From NCBI RefSeq assembly GCF_015354735.1, contig NZ_JACEFJ010000009.1, forward strand, positions 172,490 through 236,489: a stretch of DNA of 64,000 nt, written 5' to 3'. The stretch is from Pararhodonellum marinum. GTDB lineage: Bacteria; Bacteroidota; Bacteroidia; Cytophagales; Cyclobacteriaceae. The translations under genes were made by a program, and so were the position numbers. The notes beneath the pieces are model-generated. The model did no database searches, was not told the DNA's origin, and was given only the letters and a program-made list of their open reading frames with translations. Of the stretch, positions 9,132 to 17,067 are shown one piece after another; the stretch's first letter is position 1, and every line of letters begins with the position of its first letter.

Positions 9132-9866
9132 TTATCCCATCCACTTATTGATGAATTCCAGAAAGGTTTCTTTGTAATTGTCACTTACGGTGATCTGTGT
9201 ATTGCCAATGTTCACCATGTTTCTGGAAACAGAATCAATATGGTCCAGATTGATGATAAAAGAGCGATGGATGCGCATAAACTGCTGATCGGGCAAAAGA
9301 TCCTCCATGTTTTTCATGCTGGAAAGGGATAGCAAAGGGTTTGGTTTTCCCAAGAGATGTACCTTCACATAGTCTTTATACCCTTCGACATAAAGGATAT
9401 CCTGAAGCATGACCTTAACCAGTTGGTATTCGACTTTTAAAAAAATATAGGATTGTTTTTCACTTTCTTTGGCACTTGGTTCGGAATTTTGCTGCTGGTA
9501 AAGTTGATAAGCTTTATTGGCTGCACGCAGAAATTCATCATATCCAAATGGTTTTAGGAGATAGTCCAAGGCATCTACTTTATAGCTCTCTATCGCAAAC
9601 TGATTGTAGGCCGTAGTAAAAATAATCTTTGGCTTTTTGGCATTGGCCTTTCCCTCTAGGACTCTTGCCAGATCCATTCCGGAGAGGTCAGGCATCTGAA
9701 TGTCTAGAAAAACCAGGTCCACTTCATGTTGGTGGAGGTAACCCAACGCTTCTATGGCACTTTCAAAGCGTCCTTCCAAACTGAGAAAAGCCGTCTGATC
9801 GATGAACTTGCAGACCAAGTCCAATGCCAAAGGCTCGTCGTCTACCGCTATACATCGAATTTTCAT
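9132..9866 (-). CDS. LytTR-family response regulator
   Basis: A 244-residue two-domain regulator. Residues 1-120 form a receiver domain with acidic pocket DDE at 9-11, phosphoacceptor Asp55 in FLDIQMP, and Lys105 in LLKPF. Residues about 139-240 form a LytTR DNA-binding domain, recognisable from ILYVEGYKDYVKVHL and MRIHRSFIINLDHI. LytTR domains usually bind paired direct repeats upstream of target promoters. Its start overlaps the kinase stop in an ATGA arrangement, so the two are translated together. The gene opposite, an outer-membrane receptor at 11214, is a plausible target. Confidence 0.93.
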   Translation of the reverse strand: MKIRCIAVDDEPLALDLVCKFIDQTAFLSLEGRFESAIEALGYLHQHEVDLVFLDIQMPDLSGMDLARVLEGKANAKKPKIIFTTAYNQFAIESYKVDALDYLLKPFGYDEFLRAANKAYQLYQQQNSEPSAKESEKQSYIFLKVEYQLVKVMLQDILYVEGYKDYVKVHLLGKPNPLLSLSSMKNMEDLLPDQQFMRIHRSFIINLDHIDSVSRNMVNIGNTQITVSDNYKETFLEFINKWMG

Positions 9867-10936
9867 GATAGGTTCAAAGTCAGCTCTACCCTATACTCGT
9901 TTGCTTCATTGTTATCATCAACATTAATCTGATGTTTGCCAGGGTATAAAATGGAAAGCCGTCTCTTGGTATTGGTCAAGCCAATGCCGCTGGACTGGGA
10001 TTCAGGCGTGTTTTTGTTATTGGGAAATAAGTAATTCACCGTCTGAAGTTTTAGTTGTTGCTGGTTTACGGATATGCCAATGTAAACCTTGCTGGCCGTC
10101 TGGGAACTGATGCCATGCTTGAAGCAGTTTTCGATAAAAGGCAACAGAAGCATGGGTGCCACTACCTGGTCTGGAATATGCTCTTGAAGATCCAATTTCA
10201 CATCCACCTTATCTGACAACCTCAATTTCATCAATTCTATGTAATCCTTCACAAAATCCAACTCTTTTTTCAAAAGTGTCTTTTCATTCTCAGTCTCATA
10301 CAAGACATACCGCATCATGCGGGAGAGTTTCAAAAGGGCTTTTTGGGCCTTATCCACATCGATGTTGGTGAGAGAATAAATGTTATTGAGTGTATTGAAA
10401 AAGAAATGGGGATTGATCTGCGCCTTGAGGTAGGAGAGCTCTGAACTGATCCTGGCCTGGTCTAGTTCTTCCCTGGTTTTTTCATCCTGTCGCCATTTCT
10501 GCACCGTGGCCACACTGGTACTGACCCCATAGGAAAGAAAGAAAACCATCAGGGTGAAAATATCAGCTGCAATATTTCTTGGTTTGGGAACATACTCAAT
10601 TTCCGGTCGAAAAGCATAATGCATCAATTTTTGCATATTAACCATAATTTCAAACCGTTGAACCCCCCACAATAAACCTATTGAAGTCAAGATGACGATG
10701 AATAGGAATGTCCAAATTTTGCCTGTGAACAAATACTTTGGGACCAAAAAATTGATGTTAAAATAAAAGATGGCAATCAACAGGCTAAATATAATGCCCT
10801 GTCGAACCCAGAACTCCGAAGGTAATTCCACTTTCCAGGACAGAGGGGAAATGATAAACAAAACCATTCCCATCAGAACCCATACCAAAACATGTATGAT
10901 GGTGTTGAAATTTGTCTTGGAAGTGAGCTTTTGCAT
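9863..10936 (-). CDS. LytS-type sensor histidine kinase
   Basis: A 357-residue inner-membrane kinase with four predicted membrane helices within about residues 13-143, followed by a short coiled linker and the His_kinase/HATPase region. The phosphoacceptor is His177 in QINPHFFFNTLN, the hallmark of the LytS/YehU group. The ATP site shows PFIENCFKHG (N box) and SGIGLTNTKRRL (G box). No periplasmic sensor domain of any size is present, so it probably senses something in the membrane. It is the first gene of a kinase-regulator pair and overlaps its partner by four bases. Confidence 0.93.
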   Translation of the reverse strand: MQKLTSKTNFNTIIHVLVWVLMGMVLFIISPLSWKVELPSEFWVRQGIIFSLLIAIFYFNINFLVPKYLFTGKIWTFLFIVILTSIGLLWGVQRFEIMVNMQKLMHYAFRPEIEYVPKPRNIAADIFTLMVFFLSYGVSTSVATVQKWRQDEKTREELDQARISSELSYLKAQINPHFFFNTLNNIYSLTNIDVDKAQKALLKLSRMMRYVLYETENEKTLLKKELDFVKDYIELMKLRLSDKVDVKLDLQEHIPDQVVAPMLLLPFIENCFKHGISSQTASKVYIGISVNQQQLKLQTVNYLFPNNKNTPESQSSGIGLTNTKRRLSILYPGKHQINVDDNNEANEYRVELTLNLS

Positions 10937-11120
10937 GAGGTAAATGGTTGATTAACAATGTAAACTAAACCAAATTATGTCAGATCATAAAATTTAATCT
11001 ACCAAATCCCCAATCATCACGACGAATGGTGAAACATTCCTGTTTAATCAAACATTATGCCCCTAAAATTGCTTTATCCTTCAAAAATAGGGTTTCGTCG
11101 AGACAAATGGCCCTCTAATC

Positions 11121-11143
11121 TATTCCGTTTTTATTCCATTTTA
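11121..11143 (+). promoter_or_regulatory. Candidate LytTR operator (tandem TATTCC repeat)
   Basis: TATTCCGTTTT and TATTCCATTTT lie head to tail one helical turn apart, about 70-90 bases before the receptor start at 11214. LytTR regulators bind paired direct repeats, and the LytTR gene lies just across this divergent intergenic region. The link to that regulator is inference. Confidence 0.3.
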
Positions 11144-11213
11144 ATTCACACTTCCTTTGTTTCCGTAATCTGTCCCAAGTCCAGGTTACCAATCACAATT
11201 TAACTTCAATTTG

Positions 11214-13736
11214 ATGAAAACGATGAAAAATTTAATGTTGGCCTTCTTTTTATTGATACTGTCGGTGCCAATGGCTACCATAGCCCAAACAGCCAATGGT
11301 AATTCAGACAAGGCTGCTTACCGCATATCAGGCAAGGTAATCGACAAGACATCCGGTGACCCGGTGGCCTATGCGACCGTACTCTTGTTGGATGCCGTTT
11401 CTGAGAAAAATATAGCTGGTGCGGTGGCAGACGGAGACGGTGAATTTTTCATCACTGGATTCAAGGAGGGTATATATAAGGTACAGATGAGCTTTATGGG
11501 CTACCAGCCTTTGGAGGTGGAAAACATAGAAATCACCAGCGACAAGACGCAAGTGAATTTGGGAAGCTTGTTTGCCGAAGAGGAATCCATTGGATTGGAA
11601 GAAGTGACTGTTGTGGGACAGCGAAACCTGATTGAAGAAAAAGTAGACCGAACCATCTATAATGCGGAATTTGACAAAACCACCATCGGTGGTGATGCCA
11701 CGGATGTCCTCCGAAGGGTCCCAATGCTTTCTGTTGATTTGGATGGCAATGTATCCATGCGGGGTAGTTCCAATATCTTGGTTTTGATCAACAACAAACA
11801 ATCGGCCATCGTGGCCACCAACATAGCGGATGCCTTGAAGCAGATTCCAGCTGAGGAGATCAAATCTGTAGAAGTGATCACTTCACCCTCCGCCAAGTAT
11901 GATGCCGAAGGTACCGGTGGAGTAATTAACATCGTTACCAAAAAGAACAACCTTCAAGGTGCCAACATGAGCATCAACTCCAGTGCGGGTTTGAGGGGAT
12001 CTAACCTAGGTGTGAATGCCAACTTGAAAAAAGAGAAAATGGCCTGGACACTTGGTGGTTTTGGAAGAGCCGGCTACAATATTTTGGGTTCTTTCGAAAA
12101 CAATCAAATCATAACCAATCCTGACGGTTCTCAGGTTAATATTCAGCAAGCTGCTGATACCCGAAACAACATGCTTTTTGGAAGATATAACCTGGGCTGG
12201 GATTATGAAATCAACCAATACAATTGGCTTTCAGCTTCTGCCAGCATAGGTGTAAGAAACATGAGAAACAGACAGGATAATCTGTTGACAGAGGAATTCA
12301 TTGAAAATGAATTGGAGAGTGCTATCCTAAGAGGTGTTTCTGTAGACAACCTATCCAACAACGTTGATGTCAATTTAAGTTATGTAAAAAGCTTTGATAA
12401 GCCTCAAAAAGAATTCAGCATACTGGGTTTATACAGTAAAAATAACCAAATCAATGATTTCACAAACAGCATCTATGATCCAAATTTCCTTGACATTGCC
12501 AGTCGGATCAGAAATGAAAACTTGGGAGTAAATGAGGAATTTACTTTACAGTTGGATTATGTAACTCCAATGGGGTCAGGTGATAACCAAATATTGGAAT
12601 ATGGCGCCAAAAATATCCTTAGAAAAGCAACCAGTGATTTCGCTTTCTTTGTGGCTGATGGACCTGATGGACCTTATCAGGAATTGCCTAACACAGACCT
12701 TACCAACAAGTTCAGCTATGATCAAAATGTGACTGCCGGTTATGTTTCTTATACCTTGGCTTTTTGGGAAAATTATACACTAAAAAGTGGAGTAAGGTAT
12801 GAATACACCACTATTGATGCAGATTTCAGAAATTCTGAGGCACCTGTTGATATTCCTTCCTATGGTACCTGGGTTCCTAGTCTTAACCTAAGCAGGAAAC
12901 TGACCAATGGCAACATGATCAAAGCCGCTTATAACAGAAGAATCCAGAGACCTTCCTTGAACTTCTTAAACCCTAACATTCAGGCTTCAAACCCGCTTCA
13001 AATTTCCCAAGGTAATCCATTGTTGGATCCTGAATTCACTGACAATTACGAAGTGGCGTATTCGACTTATGTAAAGGGTTCTTCACTCAATTTCACCGGA
13101 TTTTACAGAAATACCACCGGATCTATCCAACCCATAAGGACCATTCAGGATGATGGGGTGATTTTCACTACTTTCGATAACATCGGTTTGGAAAAAGCGG
13201 TAGGATTGAGTGTATTTACCAACATCAATGTTTCTGGAAAATTCTCTTTGAATGGAAGTATAGATACCTTTTATGCCATGCTGGACAATGGATTGGAAGA
13301 CCCCATGTATGCTGCCCAAAATGAAGGCTTCGTAGTAAGCGGTCGTTTGTTTGGTAACTATACACTACCTAAAAACTGGCAGGTTCAGGCCTTTACTTTT
13401 GCAAGAGGTCGACAGGTGCAACTTCAGGGAACGCAGGGTGGATTTGGATTCTACGGTCTTAACATCAACAAGCAGTTTAATGAGAGCAGAGGAAGCATTG
13501 GATTTGGGGCGGAAAACTTCTTTGCCGCAGAATTGAGGATCAGAAATGAATTGAGTACCCCTACAATCATGCAACAGAGCGTAACAGGTCTCCGTAATAT
13601 GAACTTCAAAATCAATTTCAATTATAGAATTGGAAAATTGTCCATGAAGCCTCCAAAAAAGAGAAAAACAATTGACAACCAAGATCTTAAAGAAGGTGGG
13701 TCAGGTAACAGTGGCGCAATGGGAGCTGAGAATTGA
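11214..13736 (+). CDS. Outer-membrane receptor with carboxypeptidase-like regulatory domain (OMP_b-brl_3)
   Basis: An 840-residue TonB-dependent-receptor-like protein. A signal peptide is followed by a carboxypeptidase-regulatory-like beta-sandwich (about residues 35-115, RISGKVIDKTSGDPVAYATV, ending FMGYQPLEVENI). Next comes a plug-like region with VLRRVPMLSVDLDGNVSMRG and IKSVEVITSPSAKYDAEGTGG, then a large C-terminal barrel of the OMP_b-brl_3 family. The first ATG at 11214 is chosen over a TTG three bases earlier. It is divergent from the LytS/LytTR operon. Members are often involved in peptide or metal uptake or signalling, but the ligand here is unknown. A strong terminator follows at 13885-13910. 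Confidence 0.9.
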   Translation: MKTMKNLMLAFFLLILSVPMATIAQTANGNSDKAAYRISGKVIDKTSGDPVAYATVLLLDAVSEKNIAGAVADGDGEFFITGFKEGIYKVQMSFMGYQPLEVENIEITSDKTQVNLGSLFAEEESIGLEEVTVVGQRNLIEEKVDRTIYNAEFDKTTIGGDATDVLRRVPMLSVDLDGNVSMRGSSNILVLINNKQSAIVATNIADALKQIPAEEIKSVEVITSPSAKYDAEGTGGVINIVTKKNNLQGANMSINSSAGLRGSNLGVNANLKKEKMAWTLGGFGRAGYNILGSFENNQIITNPDGSQVNIQQAADTRNNMLFGRYNLGWDYEINQYNWLSASASIGVRNMRNRQDNLLTEEFIENELESAILRGVSVDNLSNNVDVNLSYVKSFDKPQKEFSILGLYSKNNQINDFTNSIYDPNFLDIASRIRNENLGVNEEFTLQLDYVTPMGSGDNQILEYGAKNILRKATSDFAFFVADGPDGPYQELPNTDLTNKFSYDQNVTAGYVSYTLAFWENYTLKSGVRYEYTTIDADFRNSEAPVDIPSYGTWVPSLNLSRKLTNGNMIKAAYNRRIQRPSLNFLNPNIQASNPLQISQGNPLLDPEFTDNYEVAYSTYVKGSSLNFTGFYRNTTGSIQPIRTIQDDGVIFTTFDNIGLEKAVGLSVFTNINVSGKFSLNGSIDTFYAMLDNGLEDPMYAAQNEGFVVSGRLFGNYTLPKNWQVQAFTFARGRQVQLQGTQGGFGFYGLNINKQFNESRGSIGFGAENFFAAELRIRNELSTPTIMQQSVTGLRNMNFKINFNYRIGKLSMKPPKKRKTIDNQDLKEGGSGNSGAMGAEN

Positions 13737-13884
13737 TCCTAAGAATAGCCTCAAAAGGTATGGTTAGGCATAAAAAAATCAGGAAGATTTAAAACACCTC
13801 TGAGAATTAAATCGTCCTGAAAAAGAAATTAAAGACAGATTAAATTGGGTCTAATAAAAGGTTCTATTTGAACCGACTGAAAAG

Positions 13885-13910
13885 AGAAGGCTTTTGGCCT
13901 TCTTTTTTTT
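13885..13910 (+). terminator. Terminator after the outer-membrane receptor gene
   Basis: A 7-bp stem, AGAAGGC with GCCTTCT, around a TTTTG loop is followed directly by a long T run. Confidence 0.8.
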
Positions 13911-14101
13911 TAACAGCTATTCACAAATGTTGGAAAAAGATTTCAATTCATTTATTGATTATTGATTTTTTTTCATCTCCATTGGAAACAATTAAAGAAA
14001 CAATACCTCAACAACAGGAGTTGAAAACAGTGAGAGAGAGCAAAGATGAGGTTGTAAGCTTTCATCCAAACAGAAAAGTCATTATAGGAGCAAATAGGGA
14101 C

Positions 14102-14134
14102 AAAAAAAGCTATCCAAATTGAAGGATAGCTTTT
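14102..14134 (-). terminator. Terminator after the 14.2-kb lipoprotein gene
   Basis: An 11-bp perfect stem (AAAGCTATCC and its complement) with an 8-base loop. Read on the minus strand it is followed by a run of seven T, so it fits as terminator of the lipoprotein gene ending at 14182. Confidence 0.8.
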
Positions 14135-14181
14135 GGGCTTTAAATTAGAGATTTGATCAGGTTCAATCTATGGGCTGTACC

Positions 14182-14709
14182 TTAATCCCTTTCAGTTGGG
14201 ACGTAATCTCTGCTGAAATCAATGTCAAGGACATCGACCTCCATCATGCCTGTGGCATCATCCTGATTGATGGCATCTCTTTCGATCAATTCTAAGATCA
14301 CATCCATTTGTTGTTCACTTGGGGCGCTTTCCTTATGGATTTTATTGAAATGAGCAATCAATTCTTCATCTGAATACTCTTTATAGCGCTCTTTTCTTGC
14401 AGCAATGATGTTGTTCTTTTGCTCCAGCATCATGCGCTCCTTTCTATCTGCAAGTTCGGCTTCTCTTTTTCTTATGAATTCCATCACTGCTGTATCGTCT
14501 GCTATGGGGCTGGCTTCCACGGAAATTTCCTCTGTGGTTCCATCAACATGGACCACCGTAAGGGTGTCAAACTTGTCCATTGAATATTCATCACCAGTGA
14601 CAATATCCATTACACGACCTTCTTCTGTGACGATGTACCGGTTTTCTGTTTTTGTATTACATCCCACAAAAAGCAGGATGCTGAGTCCAAATAAAATGCA
14701 ATTTTTCAT
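14182..14709 (-). CDS. Small lipoprotein of unknown function
   Basis: A 175-residue predicted lipoprotein with lipobox FVGC placing the lipid-modified Cys at residue 17. After it come a short beta-rich segment (RYIVTEEGRVMDIVTGDEYS) and an acidic/basic helical stretch at about 75-115 likely to form a coiled coil (RKREAELADRKERMMLEQ). I recognise no family. It lies in its own minus-strand unit with a strong terminator downstream. Location is probably outer-membrane or periplasmic-face, as usual for Bacteroidota lipoproteins. Confidence 0.75.
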   Translation of the reverse strand: MKNCILFGLSILLFVGCNTKTENRYIVTEEGRVMDIVTGDEYSMDKFDTLTVVHVDGTTEEISVEASPIADDTAVMEFIRKREAELADRKERMMLEQKNNIIAARKERYKEYSDEELIAHFNKIHKESAPSEQQMDVILELIERDAINQDDATGMMEVDVLDIDFSRDYVPTERD

Positions 14710-14826
14710 GTTGATTTAGTTAGTTTTTAGTTTCTGAATTGGAAAGATACGAAAATTAAAAAAACGGAAAAAATAAGAAGGGATCAATGCAGTAAAATGG
14801 ATAAGAAACTGCATTAAGTACAAAAT

Positions 14827-14853
14827 AAAAAAAGCCGACCTGAATGGACGGCT
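14827..14853 (-). terminator. Terminator after pdhB
   Basis: AGCCG-A-CC pairs with GG-A-CGGCT around a TGAAT loop, an eight-pair stem with one mismatch. On the minus strand it is followed by a run of seven T, 50-80 bases past the pdhB stop. Confidence 0.7.
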
Positions 14854-14905
14854 CAATAAACAAACTTTTATATGGCACGGCTTGAATTCAAGCTTTACGG
14901 ACAAG

Positions 14906-15886
14906 TTAGGATTTATAGGTGACTTTTTTGATGGCCTCCATGGTCCTTTTTACATTGGGAAGCGTTGCTTCAATGTAAGTAGGGGCATAGCTGAGTGGAA
15001 TGTCCATCGAATTCACCCTCAAAACAGGAGCGTCCAAATAATCAAAAGCATGTCTTTGGATATTGAAGGCAAGATCTGAAGAGATGGCAGCTAAGGGATT
15101 GGCCTCTTCCACAATGACGCATCTGTTGGTCTTTTTAACTGACTCAATCACTGTGGCATAATCGATGGGCCTTACCGTTCTCAGATCAATCACCTCCACA
15201 TCTATGTCATCTTTGGCAGCTTCTTCAGCAGCTTCCAAGGCCACTTTCATCATTTTTCCGAAGGAGATCAAAGTGACATCCTTTCCTTTTTTCTTAATTT
15301 CCGCTACACCGATAGGAAGCAGGTATTCACTGTCAGGTACCTCCATTTTGTCCCCATACATCAATTCGGACTCCATAAAAATCACAGGATCATCATCTCT
15401 GATGGAGGCTTTCAATAGCCCTTTGGCATCGTAAGGATTGGAAGGGACGACTACCTTTAGACCAGGGGTATTGGCAAACCAGTTTTCAAAATTGGAGGAA
15501 TGTTGTGCTCCCAATTGACCTGCATTGCCTGTAGGACCTCTAAAAACGATGGGCACATTGTACTGTCCGGCAGACATGGCGTACATCTTGGCGGCAGAGT
15601 TGATGATCTGATCAATGGCCACCAAAGAGAAATTGAAGGTCATGTATTCAATGATAGGACGAAGGCCATTTATGGCGGCTCCGACACCTAGGCCTGAAAA
15701 TCCCAATTCAGAAATTGGCGTGTCATAGACCCTTTCAGGACCAAACTCATCCAACATCCCCTGTGAAGCTTTGTAAGCCCCATTGTATTCAGCCACTTCT
15801 TCACCCATAAGAAAGACATTTTTATCTCTTCTCATTTCCTCGGACATGGCATCCCTTATAGCATCTCTAAATTGTATTACGCTCAT
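14906..15886 (-). CDS. pdhB: Pyruvate dehydrogenase E1 component, beta subunit
   Basis: The 326-residue beta subunit of the alpha2beta2 E1 enzyme, which decarboxylates pyruvate on thiamine diphosphate and passes the acetyl group to lipoyl-E2. The family features are present: MGEEVAEYNGAYKAS near residues 27-41 with the Glu that activates the cofactor, DTPISELGFSGLGVGAA, FRGPTGNAGQLGAQHS and the C-terminal DLRTVRPID. Length is normal. Branched-chain keto-acid E1 beta is the close alternative, but the overall sequence fits PdhB better. The alpha subunit is not adjacent, which is common in this phylum. It is a single-gene unit with a downstream terminator. Confidence 0.92.
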   Translation of the reverse strand: MSVIQFRDAIRDAMSEEMRRDKNVFLMGEEVAEYNGAYKASQGMLDEFGPERVYDTPISELGFSGLGVGAAINGLRPIIEYMTFNFSLVAIDQIINSAAKMYAMSAGQYNVPIVFRGPTGNAGQLGAQHSSNFENWFANTPGLKVVVPSNPYDAKGLLKASIRDDDPVIFMESELMYGDKMEVPDSEYLLPIGVAEIKKKGKDVTLISFGKMMKVALEAAEEAAKDDIDVEVIDLRTVRPIDYATVIESVKKTNRCVIVEEANPLAAISSDLAFNIQRHAFDYLDAPVLRVNSMDIPLSYAPTYIEATLPNVKRTMEAIKKVTYKS

Positions 15887-16059
15887 CTATACATCGTATT
15901 TTAACGGTCGTAAAAATAGAAAGTAATTGCCCAATTACCAAGTTTAGCTCATGATATGAAGGAGAAAAATATAGGTGGTAGGCTTGAAATGAGGCCGTGA
16001 TTCTCCTACTCCAAATAGGTTGAGAAGTAATCGGTGAAATTTTTTAATGGATTCTTCAT

Positions 16060-16067
16060 TAGCTTTG
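16060..16067 (+). promoter_or_regulatory. Possible promoter of the phosphodiesterase gene
   Basis: TAGCTTTG matches TAnnTTTG. It would leave an untranslated leader of roughly 85 bases before the ATG at 16158, and no clear -33 element is visible. Confidence 0.3.
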
Positions 16068-16157
16068 CATGGGTTGTGTTTTCTTTGGAAGCTTACCTGT
16101 TTAAGGAACCACCACCGGATCAAAAACTTTTAGGTCCATTCAAAACCTTAAAACCCA

Positions 16158-16658
16158 ATGAAAAAAATTGCGCTTTTATCTGATTCCCATGGCTATCTGG
16201 ATGAAGCCATCATTCAACATCTGGTGGATTCGGATGAAATCTGGCACGCCGGGGATGTGGGTTCTGCAAAACTCCTGGATAGGTTACCGGAAAATAAAAC
16301 CAAAAGGATTGTTTCTGGGAACATAGATGATCAGGACATTCGGTCGATCTGCCCTGAAGAACTTGTTTTTGAGGTGGAAGGCATGAAAATTATGATGATT
16401 CACATAGGGGGCAAACCCCCGCGATATGCCAAAGGAATCAAAGAAAAGATCCTAAGAGAGCAAGCAGAAATCTTTGTTTGTGGCCATTCCCATATCTGTC
16501 AGGTGGAATTTGATCCCAAACTACATTGCCTTTACATGAACCCGGGTGCGGTAGGCAGGCACGGTTTTCATCAGGTAAGAACCCTTTTGAAATTTGAAAT
16601 CACTGAGGGTCAGGCCAAAAACTTAAGGGTAGTGGAATTGGGGCCTAGGGCCAAATAA
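16158..16658 (+). CDS. YfcE/MJ0936-family metallophosphoesterase
   Basis: A compact 166-residue calcineurin-like phosphodiesterase with all five metal-binding motifs: DSH at 9-11, GD at 32-33, GNID at 54-57, His82 in MIHIGG, and GHSH at 109-112. Such enzymes cleave phosphodiesters with manganese or a similar metal, but physiological substrates are mostly unknown. The gene converges on a small basic-protein gene and the two share the hairpin at 16665-16685. Confidence 0.9.
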   Translation: MKKIALLSDSHGYLDEAIIQHLVDSDEIWHAGDVGSAKLLDRLPENKTKRIVSGNIDDQDIRSICPEELVFEVEGMKIMMIHIGGKPPRYAKGIKEKILREQAEIFVCGHSHICQVEFDPKLHCLYMNPGAVGRHGFHQVRTLLKFEITEGQAKNLRVVELGPRAK

Positions 16659-16685
16659 AAAAAAGCAACAGGTTTTACCTGTTGC
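16658..16685 (-). terminator. Terminator of the small basic-protein gene
   Basis: A perfect 9-bp stem, GCAACAGGT with its complement, around a TTT loop. On the minus strand it is followed by a run of eight T. On the plus strand it lies directly after the phosphodiesterase stop and may also end that transcript. Confidence 0.8.
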
Positions 16686-16714
16686 CCTATTTTGTATCGC
16701 TTTGGGTCAAAGAT

Positions 16715-16858
16715 TTATTTGGAAAAATCTTTTTTCAATTCTTCCACGTCCACATTCTTGATGACCGGCTTGGCATTCAATTGCTTGATTTTGATCACCC
16801 TAGTGGTCTGCTTTTGCCTTTTTCGCTTCAATTTCCTTTTTAAAGTAGTAACCGCCAT
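16715..16858 (-). CDS. Small, very basic protein (47 residues)
   Basis: The ATG at 16858 gives a 47-residue protein starting MAVTTLKRKLKRKRQKQ. About a third of its residues are Lys or Arg, mostly in the first half, and it ends with an acidic helix-like segment, DVEELKKDF. A perfect TAnnTTTG promoter box precedes this start by about 37 bases, and a strong terminator follows the stop, which supports a real short gene rather than the much longer frame that reads upstream of it. Basicity and size suggest RNA, ribosome or DNA association; that is inference and I do not recognise a named family. Confidence 0.7.
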   Translation of the reverse strand: MAVTTLKRKLKRKRQKQTTRVIKIKQLNAKPVIKNVDVEELKKDFSK

Positions 16859-16894
16859 TGTATTTTCAGTTTTATTTTGATTCCAAATGAGGGG

Positions 16895-16902
16895 CAAATG
16901 TA
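16895..16902 (-). promoter_or_regulatory. Promoter of the small basic-protein gene
   Basis: Read on the minus strand this is TACATTTG, a full match to TAnnTTTG, placing the transcript start about 30 bases before the ATG at 16858. Confidence 0.55.
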
Positions 16903-17042
16903 GTGATTTTTTTTTGAAAATGAAGGAGTGTCTATCCAAATATTTAAGGCAAATGGTGTTTTTTTTCTTGCCTGGGTCAAATCGAATCATTTGTCCAGCC
17001 ATCACTTCTGCCATCCTTGCGTCAATTGTGGCCCATTTTTCA

Positions 17043-17050
17043 TAACTTTG
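17043..17050 (+). promoter_or_regulatory. Promoter of hisS
   Basis: TAACTTTG matches TAnnTTTG in full. Its position implies a very short leader, about 10 bases, before the hisS ATG at 17068, and argues against a start farther upstream. Confidence 0.5.
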
Positions 17051-17067
17051 GCCAAAATTTAACATTC

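Larger units (their letters stand above)
13737..14181. other. Intergenic region with two terminators
   Basis: Between the receptor gene and the minus-strand lipoprotein I see only two hairpins (13885-13910 and 14102-14134). A plus-strand frame of 84 codons at 13868-14122 begins with TTG, runs through the first terminator and ends in the second, so I do not count it as a gene. Confidence 0.6.

Noticed and set aside
13868..14122. Plus-strand open frame of 84 codons
   Set aside because: It starts with TTG, contains the receptor-gene terminator at its beginning and ends in the next terminator, so it is chance reading of non-coding DNA.
14906..15886. Branched-chain keto-acid dehydrogenase E1 beta as name for pdhB
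   Set aside because: Overall sequence and conserved segments fit pyruvate dehydrogenase better, although the two families are close and a profile comparison would settle it.
16859..17065. Upstream extension of the small basic-protein frame to 116 codons
   Set aside because: The extension passes through the promoter boxes of both divergent genes and has no coding character; the ATG at 16858 fits promoter and leader.
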